A stretch of 64,000 bases of DNA, from assembly GCA_028866715.1 (NCBI GenBank), contig JAGWHO010000005.1, positions 1 through 64,000 of the forward strand, in the 5' to 3' direction. Positions 17,670 through 25,792 of the stretch are shown here, in pieces. A model generated the notes under the pieces. It did not search any database and had not been told where the DNA came from. It worked only from the letters and a program-made list of their open reading frames with translations. Source of the DNA: Microcaldota archaeon. Its GTDB lineage: Archaea; Micrarchaeota; Micrarchaeia; Micrarchaeales; Micrarchaeaceae. The translations under genes and the position numbers were made by a program. Within the stretch, counting starts at the first letter, position 1. Each line of letters begins with the position of its first letter.

Positions 17670-18395
17670 ATGGACCCGATAATAATACTGCTTGCGCTTG
17701 CAACGTTCGCGTCTACACTCATAGGCGGGACAGTGGCGATACGGTTCAGGAAGGCCCTTCCATACTTTTTCGCATTCGCTGCCGGCACGCTGATAACCGT
17801 TGCGTTCCTCGACCTGATGCCGGAGAGCATAAACCTGGCGCAGAGCATAGGCCTGCCGATAAGGGACGTGCTGATAGCCGTTGTCCTGTCGTTCCTGTTC
17901 TACAGTTTTGTCGAGAGGTACTTCCTCACGCACCACCACCACGACGAGAAAGAGGAAGGCCACGGCCATCCGATGGGCCCAATAGGCGCAGGCAGCCTGG
18001 TAATCCACAGCCTGCTTGACGGAGTCGCAATAGGCGCCGCATTCAGCGTCAACCCGGCAATCGGAATAATAGTCGCGCTCGCAGTGATATTCCACGATTT
18101 CACAGATGGCATAAACACCGTTGTAGTTATGTTGAGGAACAAACACAATGCAGGAAGGGCATTGGCGTTTCTTTTCGCAGATGCAATTGCCCCTGTCGCA
18201 GGGGTGCTTCTTACATATCTGTTCATCGTCAACAGCGCATACCTTTCCGTGATACTCGCGATCTTTGTCGGCGAATTCCTGTACATCGGTGCAACCAGCA
18301 TACTGCCGGAGACGTACAAGCACAGCTTCTCGAGGATGATGCTGATCATGACATTCGGTGTTATTCTTATCCTTGTCCTGACGTCGGTAGTCTAG
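17670..18395 (+). CDS. ZIP-family metal transporter
   Basis: 241 residues with about eight membrane helices. The two metal-site helices are evident: HSLLDGVAIG in the fourth and HDFTDGINTV in the fifth. A histidine-rich cytoplasmic loop (THHHHD and HGHP) precedes them, as usual in ZIP proteins. The family imports Zn2+ or other divalent cations into the cytoplasm. The gene stands alone 36 bases after the surface protein, so read-through from it is possible. The exact metal cannot be told from the sequence. Confidence 0.92.
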   Translation: MDPIIILLALATFASTLIGGTVAIRFRKALPYFFAFAAGTLITVAFLDLMPESINLAQSIGLPIRDVLIAVVLSFLFYSFVERYFLTHHHHDEKEEGHGHPMGPIGAGSLVIHSLLDGVAIGAAFSVNPAIGIIVALAVIFHDFTDGINTVVVMLRNKHNAGRALAFLFADAIAPVAGVLLTYLFIVNSAYLSVILAIFVGEFLYIGATSILPETYKHSFSRMMLIMTFGVILILVLTSVV

Positions 18396-18526
18396 CAGTC
18401 TTAACGGCTTTAAACGGACATACGATTGACTAAAGACGTAAAACCCTCTGTAAACATGTTCGTTAATCAACAAAGTGGACTTTGTATATAAATCCCCCCA
18501 AGTCCCACAACTTGTTGGCGATTAAG

Positions 18527-20464
18527 ATGTCTGACTCCGAATTGCACAACATTAGAAAAGATACTCAAAGAGAGTTGATGACTAAGCTAGTCGACGATAG
18601 TTTGGTTACTATGACCGGTATGGTGACGTCTGTATCCAGACTAAAAATATCCGCTCTTGAAAGAGCAAAGACTATAGAGAGAACGGAAGATGGGATAAAA
18701 AAGAGGGAGGCCGCAATCAGGAAAGGGCTCGGTATAGATTATAGCAGCGTAGCCGGGATAGGCGAAACTTCAGTTACTGAGGCTGCACTCGCAGTAGCCA
18801 AACTTCTGCTGTTATACGGTATAAAACCTAGCGAGATAAAGACTTTCAAGGTTGCAACAGAGACGCCTACCGGAACTTCTGAGAATATCTCTGTCCAAGT
18901 AAGGAAGGCAACAAACAAGATATTGTCAACCCTGACTAAGAACGGCATAAACGGTCTTGACGAATTCAAGCCTGTAATAAAGGACCACATGCAGTCTGCA
19001 TGCGCATCTGCCGGCTCCGCAATCGCGGGGTTTGCAATGAACGGCCTTGAAGGGGGAAAGGCAATAGTCGTAGCAACTGACAAGGCAGAGTACAAATTCG
19101 GTTCGAATGCGGACTCGACAGGCGGCGCAGGTGCTGTCGCATACCTATTCGAAAAGAGCACTGATAAGACGAAAGGCGTCAGATACGCAAGAATCATAGG
19201 GTCGGCTGATGATGACATCCCTGACTTTCTGAAACCCATATTCGATGACATATACAAAGAATCTGGCATCTCCCGCGTCACAAGGCACGCTATAGTGTTT
19301 GGCGACTACTCAAACGGGGCGTATACCGATCTAAGATACCTATCTCTAAGGAATTTCTCCGAAAAATCCGGAGTGAACTTCGACAATCTGGAGATAACTG
19401 AATTAGTCAAAATACTGCCGCATCTCCCTTATCCTAATATGGATGCGAAGGAGCTTGCGTATTATACACGTCATCTTGCAAGGGAGAATGAAGAGCTAAG
19501 AACGCAGCTTATGCATGAGATAAACAACATGCCTCATCCGGCTCTTGGCGGTTATGAGGACATAGGAACCGCACTTAGGTTTATGACGCGCATGGGAGCG
19601 CTTTACTACGGTATTGTCGGCGTCCCAAATGAGATAAAGAAAAGGCTTGAAGAGGCAGAAGGCAAATCGAAAAACAGCGAGCTTATAGAGCAGAAGCTGA
19701 ATGCAAACAAGGAGTATATCATTGATGGCGCTCTTGAAGAGCTGCAGGACATAGTAAAAGACCTCCTTCCTACTCGAAACTTGTCAGATGCATTAGTATT
19801 AGTTGGGGAGAATCTTGTTTCTTTAAAGAACCAGAGTGCGGCACTTACCCTGTCTAGCATGGAAGAGGCTTTCAAGCCACTATATGACGACACGAAGGGC
19901 CAAGACGGCAATAAACTAGGGGTAATAACCAGATTCGAAGACGACGACAAGGCATACAATTCAGCGATAAGGAATACCACGCTCTACAAGACGGTCTTGG
20001 AGAACCTATCGACAGATACGGTCATAAAACTCTCCAAAATCTTTGGTAACATGTATACTGCTTCGCAGGGTGTAGGCAAGGAGGGGTTCCTTGTGTTCTC
20101 AGATAACCCGGAGGAGAGCTTCCAGGCCGATTCATTCTACGGCAGCGGGGCGGAGTCGCTTACCATGCTTAGCCAGGCAAGAAATTCGGAACAGCTCATC
20201 CAAAAGATGCTGTTTAATGTGATCACCGAACAGGACCAGCAAAGGGAAACGTACGCTCCAGAATACACTTCCATACGCCAGAATAAGCTCCTTATACGTA
20301 ATGACGAGGCGCCTCTGACCCACGATACCTTATTCAGGCAGATAAAAATAAATGAGGCCCAATTGATGAAACATCTCGCCCCCTATGTTCAAGAGTACAT
20401 AAAACTGAAGCAACATGGCATTGCAGAAGCAGAGCCAATAAAGGCCAAGAGTGTTAGTAAGTGA
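18527..20464 (+). CDS. HMG-CoA synthase, extended form
   Basis: 645 residues from the ATG at 18527; a TATA box (GTATATAAA, about 18484) lies upstream, so the start 15 codons earlier is unlikely. The thiolase-fold catalytic triad of hydroxymethylglutaryl-CoA synthase can be placed: E112 in VATETP, C159 in MQSACAS and H299 in LPHLPYPNM. VVATDKAEYKFGS and TGGAGAVAYL match the family's VIATDxARYxxxS and TQGAGAVAM. The enzyme condenses acetyl-CoA and acetoacetyl-CoA, feeding the mevalonate route to archaeal lipids. Roughly 250 C-terminal residues, with helices and a coiled-coil character, exceed the usual family length; their role is unknown. Confidence 0.82.
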   Translation: MSDSELHNIRKDTQRELMTKLVDDSLVTMTGMVTSVSRLKISALERAKTIERTEDGIKKREAAIRKGLGIDYSSVAGIGETSVTEAALAVAKLLLLYGIKPSEIKTFKVATETPTGTSENISVQVRKATNKILSTLTKNGINGLDEFKPVIKDHMQSACASAGSAIAGFAMNGLEGGKAIVVATDKAEYKFGSNADSTGGAGAVAYLFEKSTDKTKGVRYARIIGSADDDIPDFLKPIFDDIYKESGISRVTRHAIVFGDYSNGAYTDLRYLSLRNFSEKSGVNFDNLEITELVKILPHLPYPNMDAKELAYYTRHLARENEELRTQLMHEINNMPHPALGGYEDIGTALRFMTRMGALYYGIVGVPNEIKKRLEEAEGKSKNSELIEQKLNANKEYIIDGALEELQDIVKDLLPTRNLSDALVLVGENLVSLKNQSAALTLSSMEEAFKPLYDDTKGQDGNKLGVITRFEDDDKAYNSAIRNTTLYKTVLENLSTDTVIKLSKIFGNMYTASQGVGKEGFLVFSDNPEESFQADSFYGSGAESLTMLSQARNSEQLIQKMLFNVITEQDQQRETYAPEYTSIRQNKLLIRNDEAPLTHDTLFRQIKINEAQLMKHLAPYVQEYIKLKQHGIAEAEPIKAKSVSK

Positions 20465-20470
20465 GCTAGG

Positions 20471-20920
20471 TCACGCCTTCGGCGCCCTGCCGCGCGGCTT
20501 CGGCGGCTTGAGCTCCTTCCAGATCTTTGACATCGCAGTCTGCGATATTGATGTCTCGTAGCCTACGTTCGATATTATCTTAGACATCAGATAAGCTGAG
20601 GCAAAGCCTGTGAGCTCCTTGTTCTGGCACGATTCGTCGACTGCCCTCTTCGCCTCTGCGCTTCCCGCCTTCGAGAGCGCAGCCGCAAGCGAGTCGAAGC
20701 TTTTCTTTTGACCCTTTGTTATGCTGTCGGCGCACGCGTCGAGCGTCGCCGTGTTTATCCCGAGAATAGAATAAGACCTTGTGTCGGCAGTTGCCCTTAT
20801 CCCCGCAAGCGCGAATGCGATCTCCTGAGGTTTCGTGTCAGGCCTTATGCCCAATCTCTTTATTGAGATCCAGTCCTTGTACTTGACCATGAAGTCTACG
20901 TACTCCGATGGCTCGTCCAT
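20471..20920 (-). CDS. hypothetical protein in the L40e operon
   Basis: 149 residues, predicted all-helical, ending in the basic proline-rich tail KPPKPRGRAPKA. There is no membrane segment and no recognised motif. It is last in a minus-strand run with L40e and a winged-helix protein, and starts 6 bases after the latter's stop, so a link with translation or nucleic acid is plausible but unproven. It converges on the HMG-CoA synthase gene, 6 bases apart. Confidence 0.6.
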   Translation of the reverse strand: MDEPSEYVDFMVKYKDWISIKRLGIRPDTKPQEIAFALAGIRATADTRSYSILGINTATLDACADSITKGQKKSFDSLAAALSKAGSAEAKRAVDESCQNKELTGFASAYLMSKIISNVGYETSISQTAMSKIWKELKPPKPRGRAPKA

Positions 20921-20926
20921 GCAATA

Positions 20927-21151
20927 TCACGCAGGCTTGTTGATTATGTAGTAACCGGATGCCTTTTCTCTAGCAACTCTCTTCACGACGCCCTTCTGCG
21001 TCAGAGCGACGAGCGCGTTGTTCACCAGGCCTTTTGGCCTGTTGGACTTCTTCGTTATGTCATCTGCCGTCTTTATCACTGTGTCCTTGTTCGCTCCGAG
21101 CTCTTCCATTGCCTTTACGACAACCTGCTCTATAGGAGTAAGTTCTACCAT
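20927..21151 (-). CDS. winged-helix DNA-binding-like protein
   Basis: 74 residues beginning MVELTPIEQVVVKAM, with a helix-turn-helix (TADDITKKSNRPKGLVNNAL) and a wing ending KASGYYIINKP. The ATG at 21151 has AAGTGATC upstream; the longer open frame upstream overlaps the L40e gene in another frame and is rejected. Such short wHTH proteins may bind DNA or act on ribosomes. It sits between L40e and a hypothetical protein and is probably co-transcribed with both. Confidence 0.65.
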   Translation of the reverse strand: MVELTPIEQVVVKAMEELGANKDTVIKTADDITKKSNRPKGLVNNALVALTQKGVVKRVAREKASGYYIINKPA

Positions 21152-21168
21152 TTGATCACTTGTTAACG

Positions 21169-21321
21169 TCACTTCTTGACCTTGATGTCCTTGTGCTTCG
21201 GCCTGAGATATTGCGATCCGCAGCGTCTGCACTTCTTTGCGCCGGCGTAGTTCCTCCCCTTGCACTTCTTGCATATCCATATCTTTGCGAGCTCAGCGTC
21301 TGCAATCGGAAACTTTCCCAT
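21169..21321 (-). CDS. rpl40e: ribosomal protein L40e
   Basis: A 50-residue protein of the large ribosomal subunit. It begins MGKFPIADAEL and has the zinc-binding pairs C17-x-x-C20 and C31-x-x-C34 (ICKKC and CRRC), with basic surroundings and a lysine-rich tail DIKVKK. Length and cysteine spacing are those of archaeal L40e. GTGAT just before the ATG can serve as the ribosome-binding site. It heads a three-gene minus-strand operon. Confidence 0.93.
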   Translation of the reverse strand: MGKFPIADAELAKIWICKKCKGRNYAGAKKCRRCGSQYLRPKHKDIKVKK

Positions 21322-21440
21322 GAGTATCACGTTTAAATCCAATGTCGAAAATCGGCATTAACCTTTCGAGTTCCAATCTGTGAAGAAGAAACCAAATACA
21401 ATTGGCAAAGCAAAATTATTAAAGGTTCTTATAACGGGAA

Positions 21441-21487
21441 ATGAACGAAAAAAGGAAAAGAAAGGATAACTGCCAAAGGCAATTATC
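21441..21487 (-). terminator. hairpin plus U-tract terminator of the PRC-barrel gene
   Basis: On the minus strand a 10-base-pair stem (GATAATTGCC with GGCAGTTATC, one G-U pair, 3-base loop) is followed by a pyrimidine/T-rich tract of about 20 bases with a run of six T. The gene's stop codon lies inside the stem. Confidence 0.6.
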
Positions 21488-21776
21488 TCTTCATCAGCTC
21501 GGCTGCCTCTGCGCTTGCCGCGCCCTCCGAGGCCTTCTGGTTGTGGCCTGATGCCGAAACCATGACAACGTCGCCGATGTCCTTTATGTTCTTGAACAGA
21601 ATGCTCTTCTGCTGCAGTGCCTTCTTTGCTTCCTCTCGCTCGGAGTTTCTCCACTCCTCCATCAAAAGCCTGCTTACCTCTCCGCGCTCAAGGTCAATGA
21701 TCGCGTCGCGTACCTCCCCAAGGTACTGCCCTGTATCACTGTAGATATCCATGTTGTAGATTTCCGAAATCCTCAT
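21483..21776 (-). CDS. PRC-barrel domain protein
   Basis: 97 residues. The N-terminal part MRISEIYNMDIYSDTGQYLGEVRDAIIDLERGEVSRL is the PRC-barrel pattern, with the conserved G-x-x-L-G-x-V-x-D. The rest, KSILFKNIKDIGDVVMVS, closes the barrel, and a flexible Ala/Glu-rich tail follows. Archaeal homologues are small cytoplasmic proteins; some are linked to cell division (CdpB-type) and others to RNA metabolism. The function here is open. The gene stands alone with its own terminator. Confidence 0.8.
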   Translation of the reverse strand: MRISEIYNMDIYSDTGQYLGEVRDAIIDLERGEVSRLLMEEWRNSEREEAKKALQQKSILFKNIKDIGDVVMVSASGHNQKASEGAASAEAAELMKR

Positions 21777-21907
21777 GTAGTCGCCTCGCTACTATACACC
21801 TAGCAATCTTTAAATAGCTTGTGTCCCTCGTGAGATTAGAGGAATATCGCTGGACGGCATTTCAACGACAGAATAAAGGGCAACAAAAAAGCTTAAATAT
21901 TATATCT

Positions 21908-21923
21908 ACACATAATTATGTGT
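21908..21923. promoter_or_regulatory. perfect 16-base palindrome, probable operator
   Basis: ACACATAATTATGTGT is a perfect inverted repeat. It begins four bases after an AT-rich TATA-like box (AAATATTATAT, about 21895) and ends 16 bases before the ATG of the next gene, overlapping the probable transcription start. That is where a repressor would act, and the downstream product has a ribbon-helix-helix-like N-terminus, so self-repression is likely. Confidence 0.6.
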
Positions 21924-21939
21924 ATTATGTGGTGAAACT

Positions 21940-22305
21940 ATGAGCAAGAACATAACCCTCTCTGTGAACGACGACATCTATAGGATAATGAAGGACCATC
22001 CGGAGATAAACTGGAGCACCATAACAAGGAAGGCGCTGGAGGCATTTACAAAGGTTCTCTCCAGGGCAGAAGGAGAAGAGAACAGAATCGCCAAGCAATA
22101 CGGGGCCGACGTGATAAACAGGATAAATTTCGGCATCTCCGAGAATTTCAACGAGAACAAGTTTCCGGGCGACGCGGGGATGGTGGGTGCAGGTTTCAAT
22201 GCGGGGCTAAACTTCAATTTCAATATCGCCCCGACCCTCAATAGAAACCAGCCAGGCAAGAACACAACAATAAAGGAGACGCTGAAGAACACCATCAAGG
22301 AGTAG
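21940..22305 (+). CDS. ribbon-helix-helix-like small DNA-binding protein
   Basis: 121 residues. The first 45 (NITLSVNDDIYRIMKDHPE, then a W-S-x-I-T-R-K-A-L-E helix) fit a ribbon-helix-helix DNA-binding domain, as in antitoxins and CopG-type repressors. The rest is low-complexity and Asn/Phe/Gly-rich (NFNENKF, FNAGLNFNFNIAP) and probably disordered. A perfect palindrome lies at its promoter. No toxin gene adjoins; the next gene converges. It could be a solitary repressor or an orphan antitoxin. Confidence 0.6.
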   Translation: MSKNITLSVNDDIYRIMKDHPEINWSTITRKALEAFTKVLSRAEGEENRIAKQYGADVINRINFGISENFNENKFPGDAGMVGAGFNAGLNFNFNIAPTLNRNQPGKNTTIKETLKNTIKE

Positions 22306-22317
22306 CTACGCTACTCC
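22299..22317. terminator. bidirectional hairpin between convergent genes
   Basis: GGAGTAGC-TAC-GCTACTCC is a perfect 8-base-pair stem with a 3-base loop. The stop codons of both convergent genes lie in its arms. No clear U-tract follows on either side, so it may protect or define both 3' ends rather than act as a classic terminator. Confidence 0.45.
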
Positions 22318-23342
22318 CCAGGGTTCCAGCTTATTGCCTTGTAGTCGTTCTTGTTGTCGAGGCTTCTCACCGGCAGGCTGCCCAGCAACACCTCCTTGAG
22401 CTCTCCGTGGGCCATCCTCACGTTGTATCTCTTGAACAGCTTCTTGTGATAGCTTATGCCGTGCTTCTGCGCGCTCTCCATGCTGTCGAACGCGCCGATG
22501 CCGAAGAAGTCGTAGCTGCCGATCAGTGGAGCTGTTATGAGATACCTGCTCACCATAGGGTTGTCGTCGTCGCTCGTGAATGCCCTTCTCGCTTCGGCTG
22601 ACGCCTTCTCGTAGCCCTCGCTTGGCGTGTACTTGCTGAAAAATGCAACGAACGACATGCCCTGCGGCATGCCTATAGTTGCGGTGAACCTGTCTATGTA
22701 GCTCATCTTCTTCAGGTTGTTGAAGTTGTATGCCGCAGTGTTGAAGTTCATGTTGAGCTCTTTGGATATGTCCTGGAACGACATCCTGGAATCCCTGTTC
22801 AAGAGCTTGAGCATCGGCTTGTACTTCTCTGGCATCGTGCTCTTCTCTATGATCTCGCTTCTCAGTGGGAAGAATCCTAGCTGCCTGTGCGCCACCTCGC
22901 TCGGCTGCCATGATGGTTTGTATTTCGCGAGCATCATGCGCATGCTTCTGTCCCAATGCGCGTACTCTTTTCCTGTTTTGGCATTCGCATATATTATCAT
23001 CTGCTCGGACCCTTTCATAGTCACCGCAAGCTGCGGTATATACGAAGAGTGGAGCATCTCCTTTATCTTCGCGTAATCCGGCTTGCCGTCGAACTTCACG
23101 AGTATCAGGTGCGGATTGTTGAGCCCGAGGTTCGCCTCGTTGAGCTCAAGCGTGTACTTGAGGCCCGATTCAGTCTCAAGTTTCTTGAGCCTCTCGGATA
23201 TCGTCCTTCTCGATATTCCGAGCGCGTTAGACATCTCCGATATGGATGCGCGGGAGTTCTCCGAGAGCAGCCTGAAGATTTTTCTTGTTATCGGGCTGTA
23301 CCTCTCGTGGAACCTGCTCTGCACCTCGAAGCCGTACTCCAT
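22311..23342 (-). CDS. Lrp/AsnC-like regulator with two HTH units
   Basis: 343 residues. An N-terminal winged helix, IFRLLSENSRASISEMSNALGISRRTISERL, is followed by a ligand-domain-like region. A second HTH lies near residue 180, LLNRDSRMSFQDISKELNMN, with its own effector-like half. This duplicated layout is seen in archaeal Lrp-like proteins. It probably senses a small molecule and regulates neighbouring genes; the divergent EamA permease across a 54-base gap is the obvious target. The start lies about 26 bases behind a TATA-like box, so the mRNA is probably leaderless. Confidence 0.75.
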   Translation of the reverse strand: MEYGFEVQSRFHERYSPITRKIFRLLSENSRASISEMSNALGISRRTISERLKKLETESGLKYTLELNEANLGLNNPHLILVKFDGKPDYAKIKEMLHSSYIPQLAVTMKGSEQMIIYANAKTGKEYAHWDRSMRMMLAKYKPSWQPSEVAHRQLGFFPLRSEIIEKSTMPEKYKPMLKLLNRDSRMSFQDISKELNMNFNTAAYNFNNLKKMSYIDRFTATIGMPQGMSFVAFFSKYTPSEGYEKASAEARRAFTSDDDNPMVSRYLITAPLIGSYDFFGIGAFDSMESAQKHGISYHKKLFKRYNVRMAHGELKEVLLGSLPVRSLDNKNDYKAISWNPGE

Positions 23343-23362
23343 GCTTATACATCAATGAAAAG

Positions 23363-23372
23363 ACTTAAATAC
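23363..23372. promoter_or_regulatory. AT-rich box shared by two divergent promoters
   Basis: ACTTAAATAC can be read as a TATA box in both directions. Leftward it is about 26 bases from the regulator's ATG at 23342. Rightward it points to a start near 23395, close to the permease gene's TTG at 23397. Confidence 0.4.
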
Positions 23373-23396
23373 ACAATAACAAAGTTTAATTGCAAT

Positions 23397-24275
23397 TTGC
23401 AGAATTGTGGTCTTGTGCTCGCGCTTGCCGAAATCGTATCCATCGCCATACTGATAATCTGGTCGCTCTCCACCACGCTGGAGCGCAGGCTTTCAGTGCT
23501 CTCGGGAAGATCCAGGGCAAGCATAATAATCGCTGCCGCGGGGCTCATCCCGATAGTCGCTATATTCGCGTTCAACTCCTCGTTTATCGGCTCTTACGCG
23601 ATACTTGCTTCGGTAATCTCGGGAGGGTTCTTCACTCTCGGCACTCTGCTGTACTACAAATCTTTAGAGACAGAGCAGGTATCCAACACCGCGCCGACAG
23701 GGCTGCTCCAGGCCCTGCCTCTAATTGCGTTCGGAGTGCTCGCCCTCGGCGAGCAGATCAGCGCGTTCCAGATATGCGGCGCAGCGCTCATGACATTCGG
23801 AGTGCTCCTTGCGTCGACGACGCGCGGCTCTGCCCTGAACAGGAAGCTGCTCCCTGCGGCGCTCGCGAACGTGTCATGGGCAGTCTACTGGATATTCGCG
23901 TCGTTCGCGATAAATCTGTCGGGCCAGTTCGCCGCGCCTATCCTGCTCTCAAGAATTGTGAGCGTGACCCTTGCGCTGGTTGTGTTCGGCATATTCTTCA
24001 GGCATCATGTGCTGAAGCTGAAGAGGGCCGGCAACACCATAGCGCTGATCGCGATGTTTGGCATCACTGCGGGAGTGCTGGACGGCCTGGGCAACGCGCT
24101 CTTCGCGTTCGCGACCCACATAAACGCGCTGCACATCGCAAGCATCTTCGAGACGCCGATGTTGCTGCTGATCGCGCTTTTCGGCTATCTTTTCTATAAG
24201 GAAAGGCTGACGCACCTGCAGAAGATAGGCATGGCAGTGGCGTTCGCGGGCGCGCTTGTGATAGCTATTTTCTGA
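23397..24275 (+). CDS. EamA/DMT-family permease
   Basis: About 292 residues with roughly ten membrane helices in two homologous halves, the drug/metabolite transporter layout. The second half of each unit ends in the usual pattern of F-x-E-x-P/T-L-x-x-L-I-x-L (here SIFETPMLLLIALFGYLFYKERLT). The start is uncertain: a TTG at 23397 fits the promoter; an ATG at 23355 lies upstream of the expected transcript start; a GTG at 23415 is also possible. The substrate is unknown. It is divergent from an Lrp-like regulator that may control it. The 3' end overlaps the convergent mutarotase by 11 bases. Confidence 0.8.
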   Translation: MQNCGLVLALAEIVSIAILIIWSLSTTLERRLSVLSGRSRASIIIAAAGLIPIVAIFAFNSSFIGSYAILASVISGGFFTLGTLLYYKSLETEQVSNTAPTGLLQALPLIAFGVLALGEQISAFQICGAALMTFGVLLASTTRGSALNRKLLPAALANVSWAVYWIFASFAINLSGQFAAPILLSRIVSVTLALVVFGIFFRHHVLKLKRAGNTIALIAMFGITAGVLDGLGNALFAFATHINALHIASIFETPMLLLIALFGYLFYKERLTHLQKIGMAVAFAGALVIAIF

Positions 24276-25113
24276 TATCTAAAGGCTCTACCTTTATTGT
24301 TCCGAAGAACGACATATGCCCGTGCCCTCGCAGCGTGATGTACCTTGGCATGGCCCCCAGCTCGGCATCAGGCTGTCTGGTTGCGCTTAACGATGGCGCA
24401 GTGATAGGCTCAATGGCAACATAACCCTCACCTTTGTCCCAGACTTGGGTCATTCCAAAGTTGTGCGTCATCGTTACCTTGAAAGAGTCTGTCAAATATT
24501 CAATCGCTCTTGAATCTTCAAACCTCATTGCACAACCTTCTGCCTTCCTTACCTCACTAAGACGCAAGGTCGTGCTGTCATTTGAGCTTCTGTTGGCTAC
24601 GGCACCTGCGCCATTCGGTACAAGGAATGCAGGATGGAAGCCGAGAGCGAAATGCAGATTATTATCGGACTCGCTGCTCACGTCAATTTTGAAGCAGAGG
24701 TCGCCGCTCTCACTTAGAAAATATGTCTTGGCCAGCCTGTACGGCTCCGGGAATACAGATATCTGTTTGTTCTTTCCGCGGATCTCCTCTTGCCCATAGT
24801 GGTACTGCACCATGTTGACGGAGAACGTGCCAGGATCTATTATCCTCCATGGTATGTATCTCGCTATCCCGTGCTGCCCCATAGGGTATTCTTTATCGCC
24901 AATCCTTATCTTGTCGTTAGGCGCAGCGCCTATTATTGGAAACATTACTATCTCGCTGTTGGGCCAACCCGTCTTCGGCCTTCTCGATTCAGGGGCGCCG
25001 CCTGGCCACATCACCTCAACGCCGTTCCTCTTCAGGCTGAACAGCTGCTGGTTCGCAAGGTTTATCTCTATTTCTGTGCCTGCGTTGCTCATCTTGAGCG
25101 TTGCTTCTGACAT
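24265..25113 (-). CDS. aldose 1-epimerase family protein
   Basis: 282 residues of the galactose-mutarotase fold. Typical segments are VMWPGG, W-x-x-x-x-x-x-MFPIIG, MGQHGIAR (with the conserved His), LGFHPAFLVP (second His), and IEPITAP near the C-terminus. The family interconverts sugar anomers; some members act on hexose 6-phosphates. The substrate cannot be read from the sequence. The gene has its own promoter, and the divergent hypothetical gene at 25202 lies 88 bases away. Confidence 0.82.
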   Translation of the reverse strand: MSEATLKMSNAGTEIEINLANQQLFSLKRNGVEVMWPGGAPESRRPKTGWPNSEIVMFPIIGAAPNDKIRIGDKEYPMGQHGIARYIPWRIIDPGTFSVNMVQYHYGQEEIRGKNKQISVFPEPYRLAKTYFLSESGDLCFKIDVSSESDNNLHFALGFHPAFLVPNGAGAVANRSSNDSTTLRLSEVRKAEGCAMRFEDSRAIEYLTDSFKVTMTHNFGMTQVWDKGEGYVAIEPITAPSLSATRQPDAELGAMPRYITLRGHGHMSFFGTIKVEPLDIRK

Positions 25114-25201
25114 GATAACATTTTTCTTTGTTCAAATATTTAAAGGCGGGTGGTGCGGAAATCTATATATATTTGGAAAGGCATAATGTTGCTGTGGTAT
25201 A

Positions 25202-25780
25202 ATGGTAATCGGAGAGAAGGTAATCAGAAAGACAGCAGGTGTCATTGAACTGAGCAGCGACGAGCGTGCCGTCAAAGAGCTTAATTATGCAATCGATTCC
25301 TTAGCGTACACTATCCAGACTGGCATGAAGAACATGACCTGCTCGTGGGAGGGGTGTCTAAGGCTGGATATCGGCTCGGTTGAGCGCTATAACAAAAAGA
25401 TATCGGAACTTTCGAAACGCATAGACCAGGAACTGAATGTGGACGAGATAAAGCTGACCGAATGGGAGCATAAGGTCTTCAAGTGCATAGGCGAGGCGAT
25501 CCTCAATAACGGCTCATGGCCGATCACTCTTGACAGGATTGAAAGGGCCGCTGGCGAGAAGGACGAGCTTATGGGATGGGGGGCGTCGGTATGTGTCCCC
25601 CTGTTGAAGGAAAGAGGCATCATCAAGAGCCTCAACGATGCGGAATACATTGCCTACCTCAGGCATGCAAACCCGGAGCGCGAGATAGGCAGGCAGATGC
25701 GCCTGAGGGGGGAGGAACGACCCGAGGTCGTGGCTTTCACAGAGAAGGGAAAGGTTTACTACTCGAGATACTGTATATGA
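25202..25780 (+). CDS. hypothetical protein with winged-helix-like C-terminal half
   Basis: 192 residues. Residues 25-75 are helical with paired cysteines (MTCSWEGCL). From about residue 85 a winged-helix-like pattern can be read: EHKVFKCIGEAILNNG, a helix DRIERAAG, VPLLKERGIIKSL and a final strand FTEKGKVYYSRY. It may be a DNA-binding or regulatory protein. The TATA box TATATATATT lies upstream near 25165. No family is recognised. Confidence 0.55.
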   Translation: MVIGEKVIRKTAGVIELSSDERAVKELNYAIDSLAYTIQTGMKNMTCSWEGCLRLDIGSVERYNKKISELSKRIDQELNVDEIKLTEWEHKVFKCIGEAILNNGSWPITLDRIERAAGEKDELMGWGASVCVPLLKERGIIKSLNDAEYIAYLRHANPEREIGRQMRLRGEERPEVVAFTEKGKVYYSRYCI

Positions 25781-25792
25781 CGTCTGTGCGGT

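Noticed and set aside
17460-18473. 337-codon minus-strand ORF
   Set aside because: It lies antisense to the ZIP transporter, whose metal-site helices are clear; the shadow is low in hydrophobic order and has no motif.
18482-18526. Earlier start for HMG-CoA synthase
   Set aside because: It overlaps the TATA box, so it would lie upstream of the transcript start.
22306-22956. 216-codon minus-strand ORF rich in Gln, Arg and His
   Set aside because: It is an alternative frame of the Lrp-like regulator gene on the same strand; its composition is that of a frame-shifted shadow.
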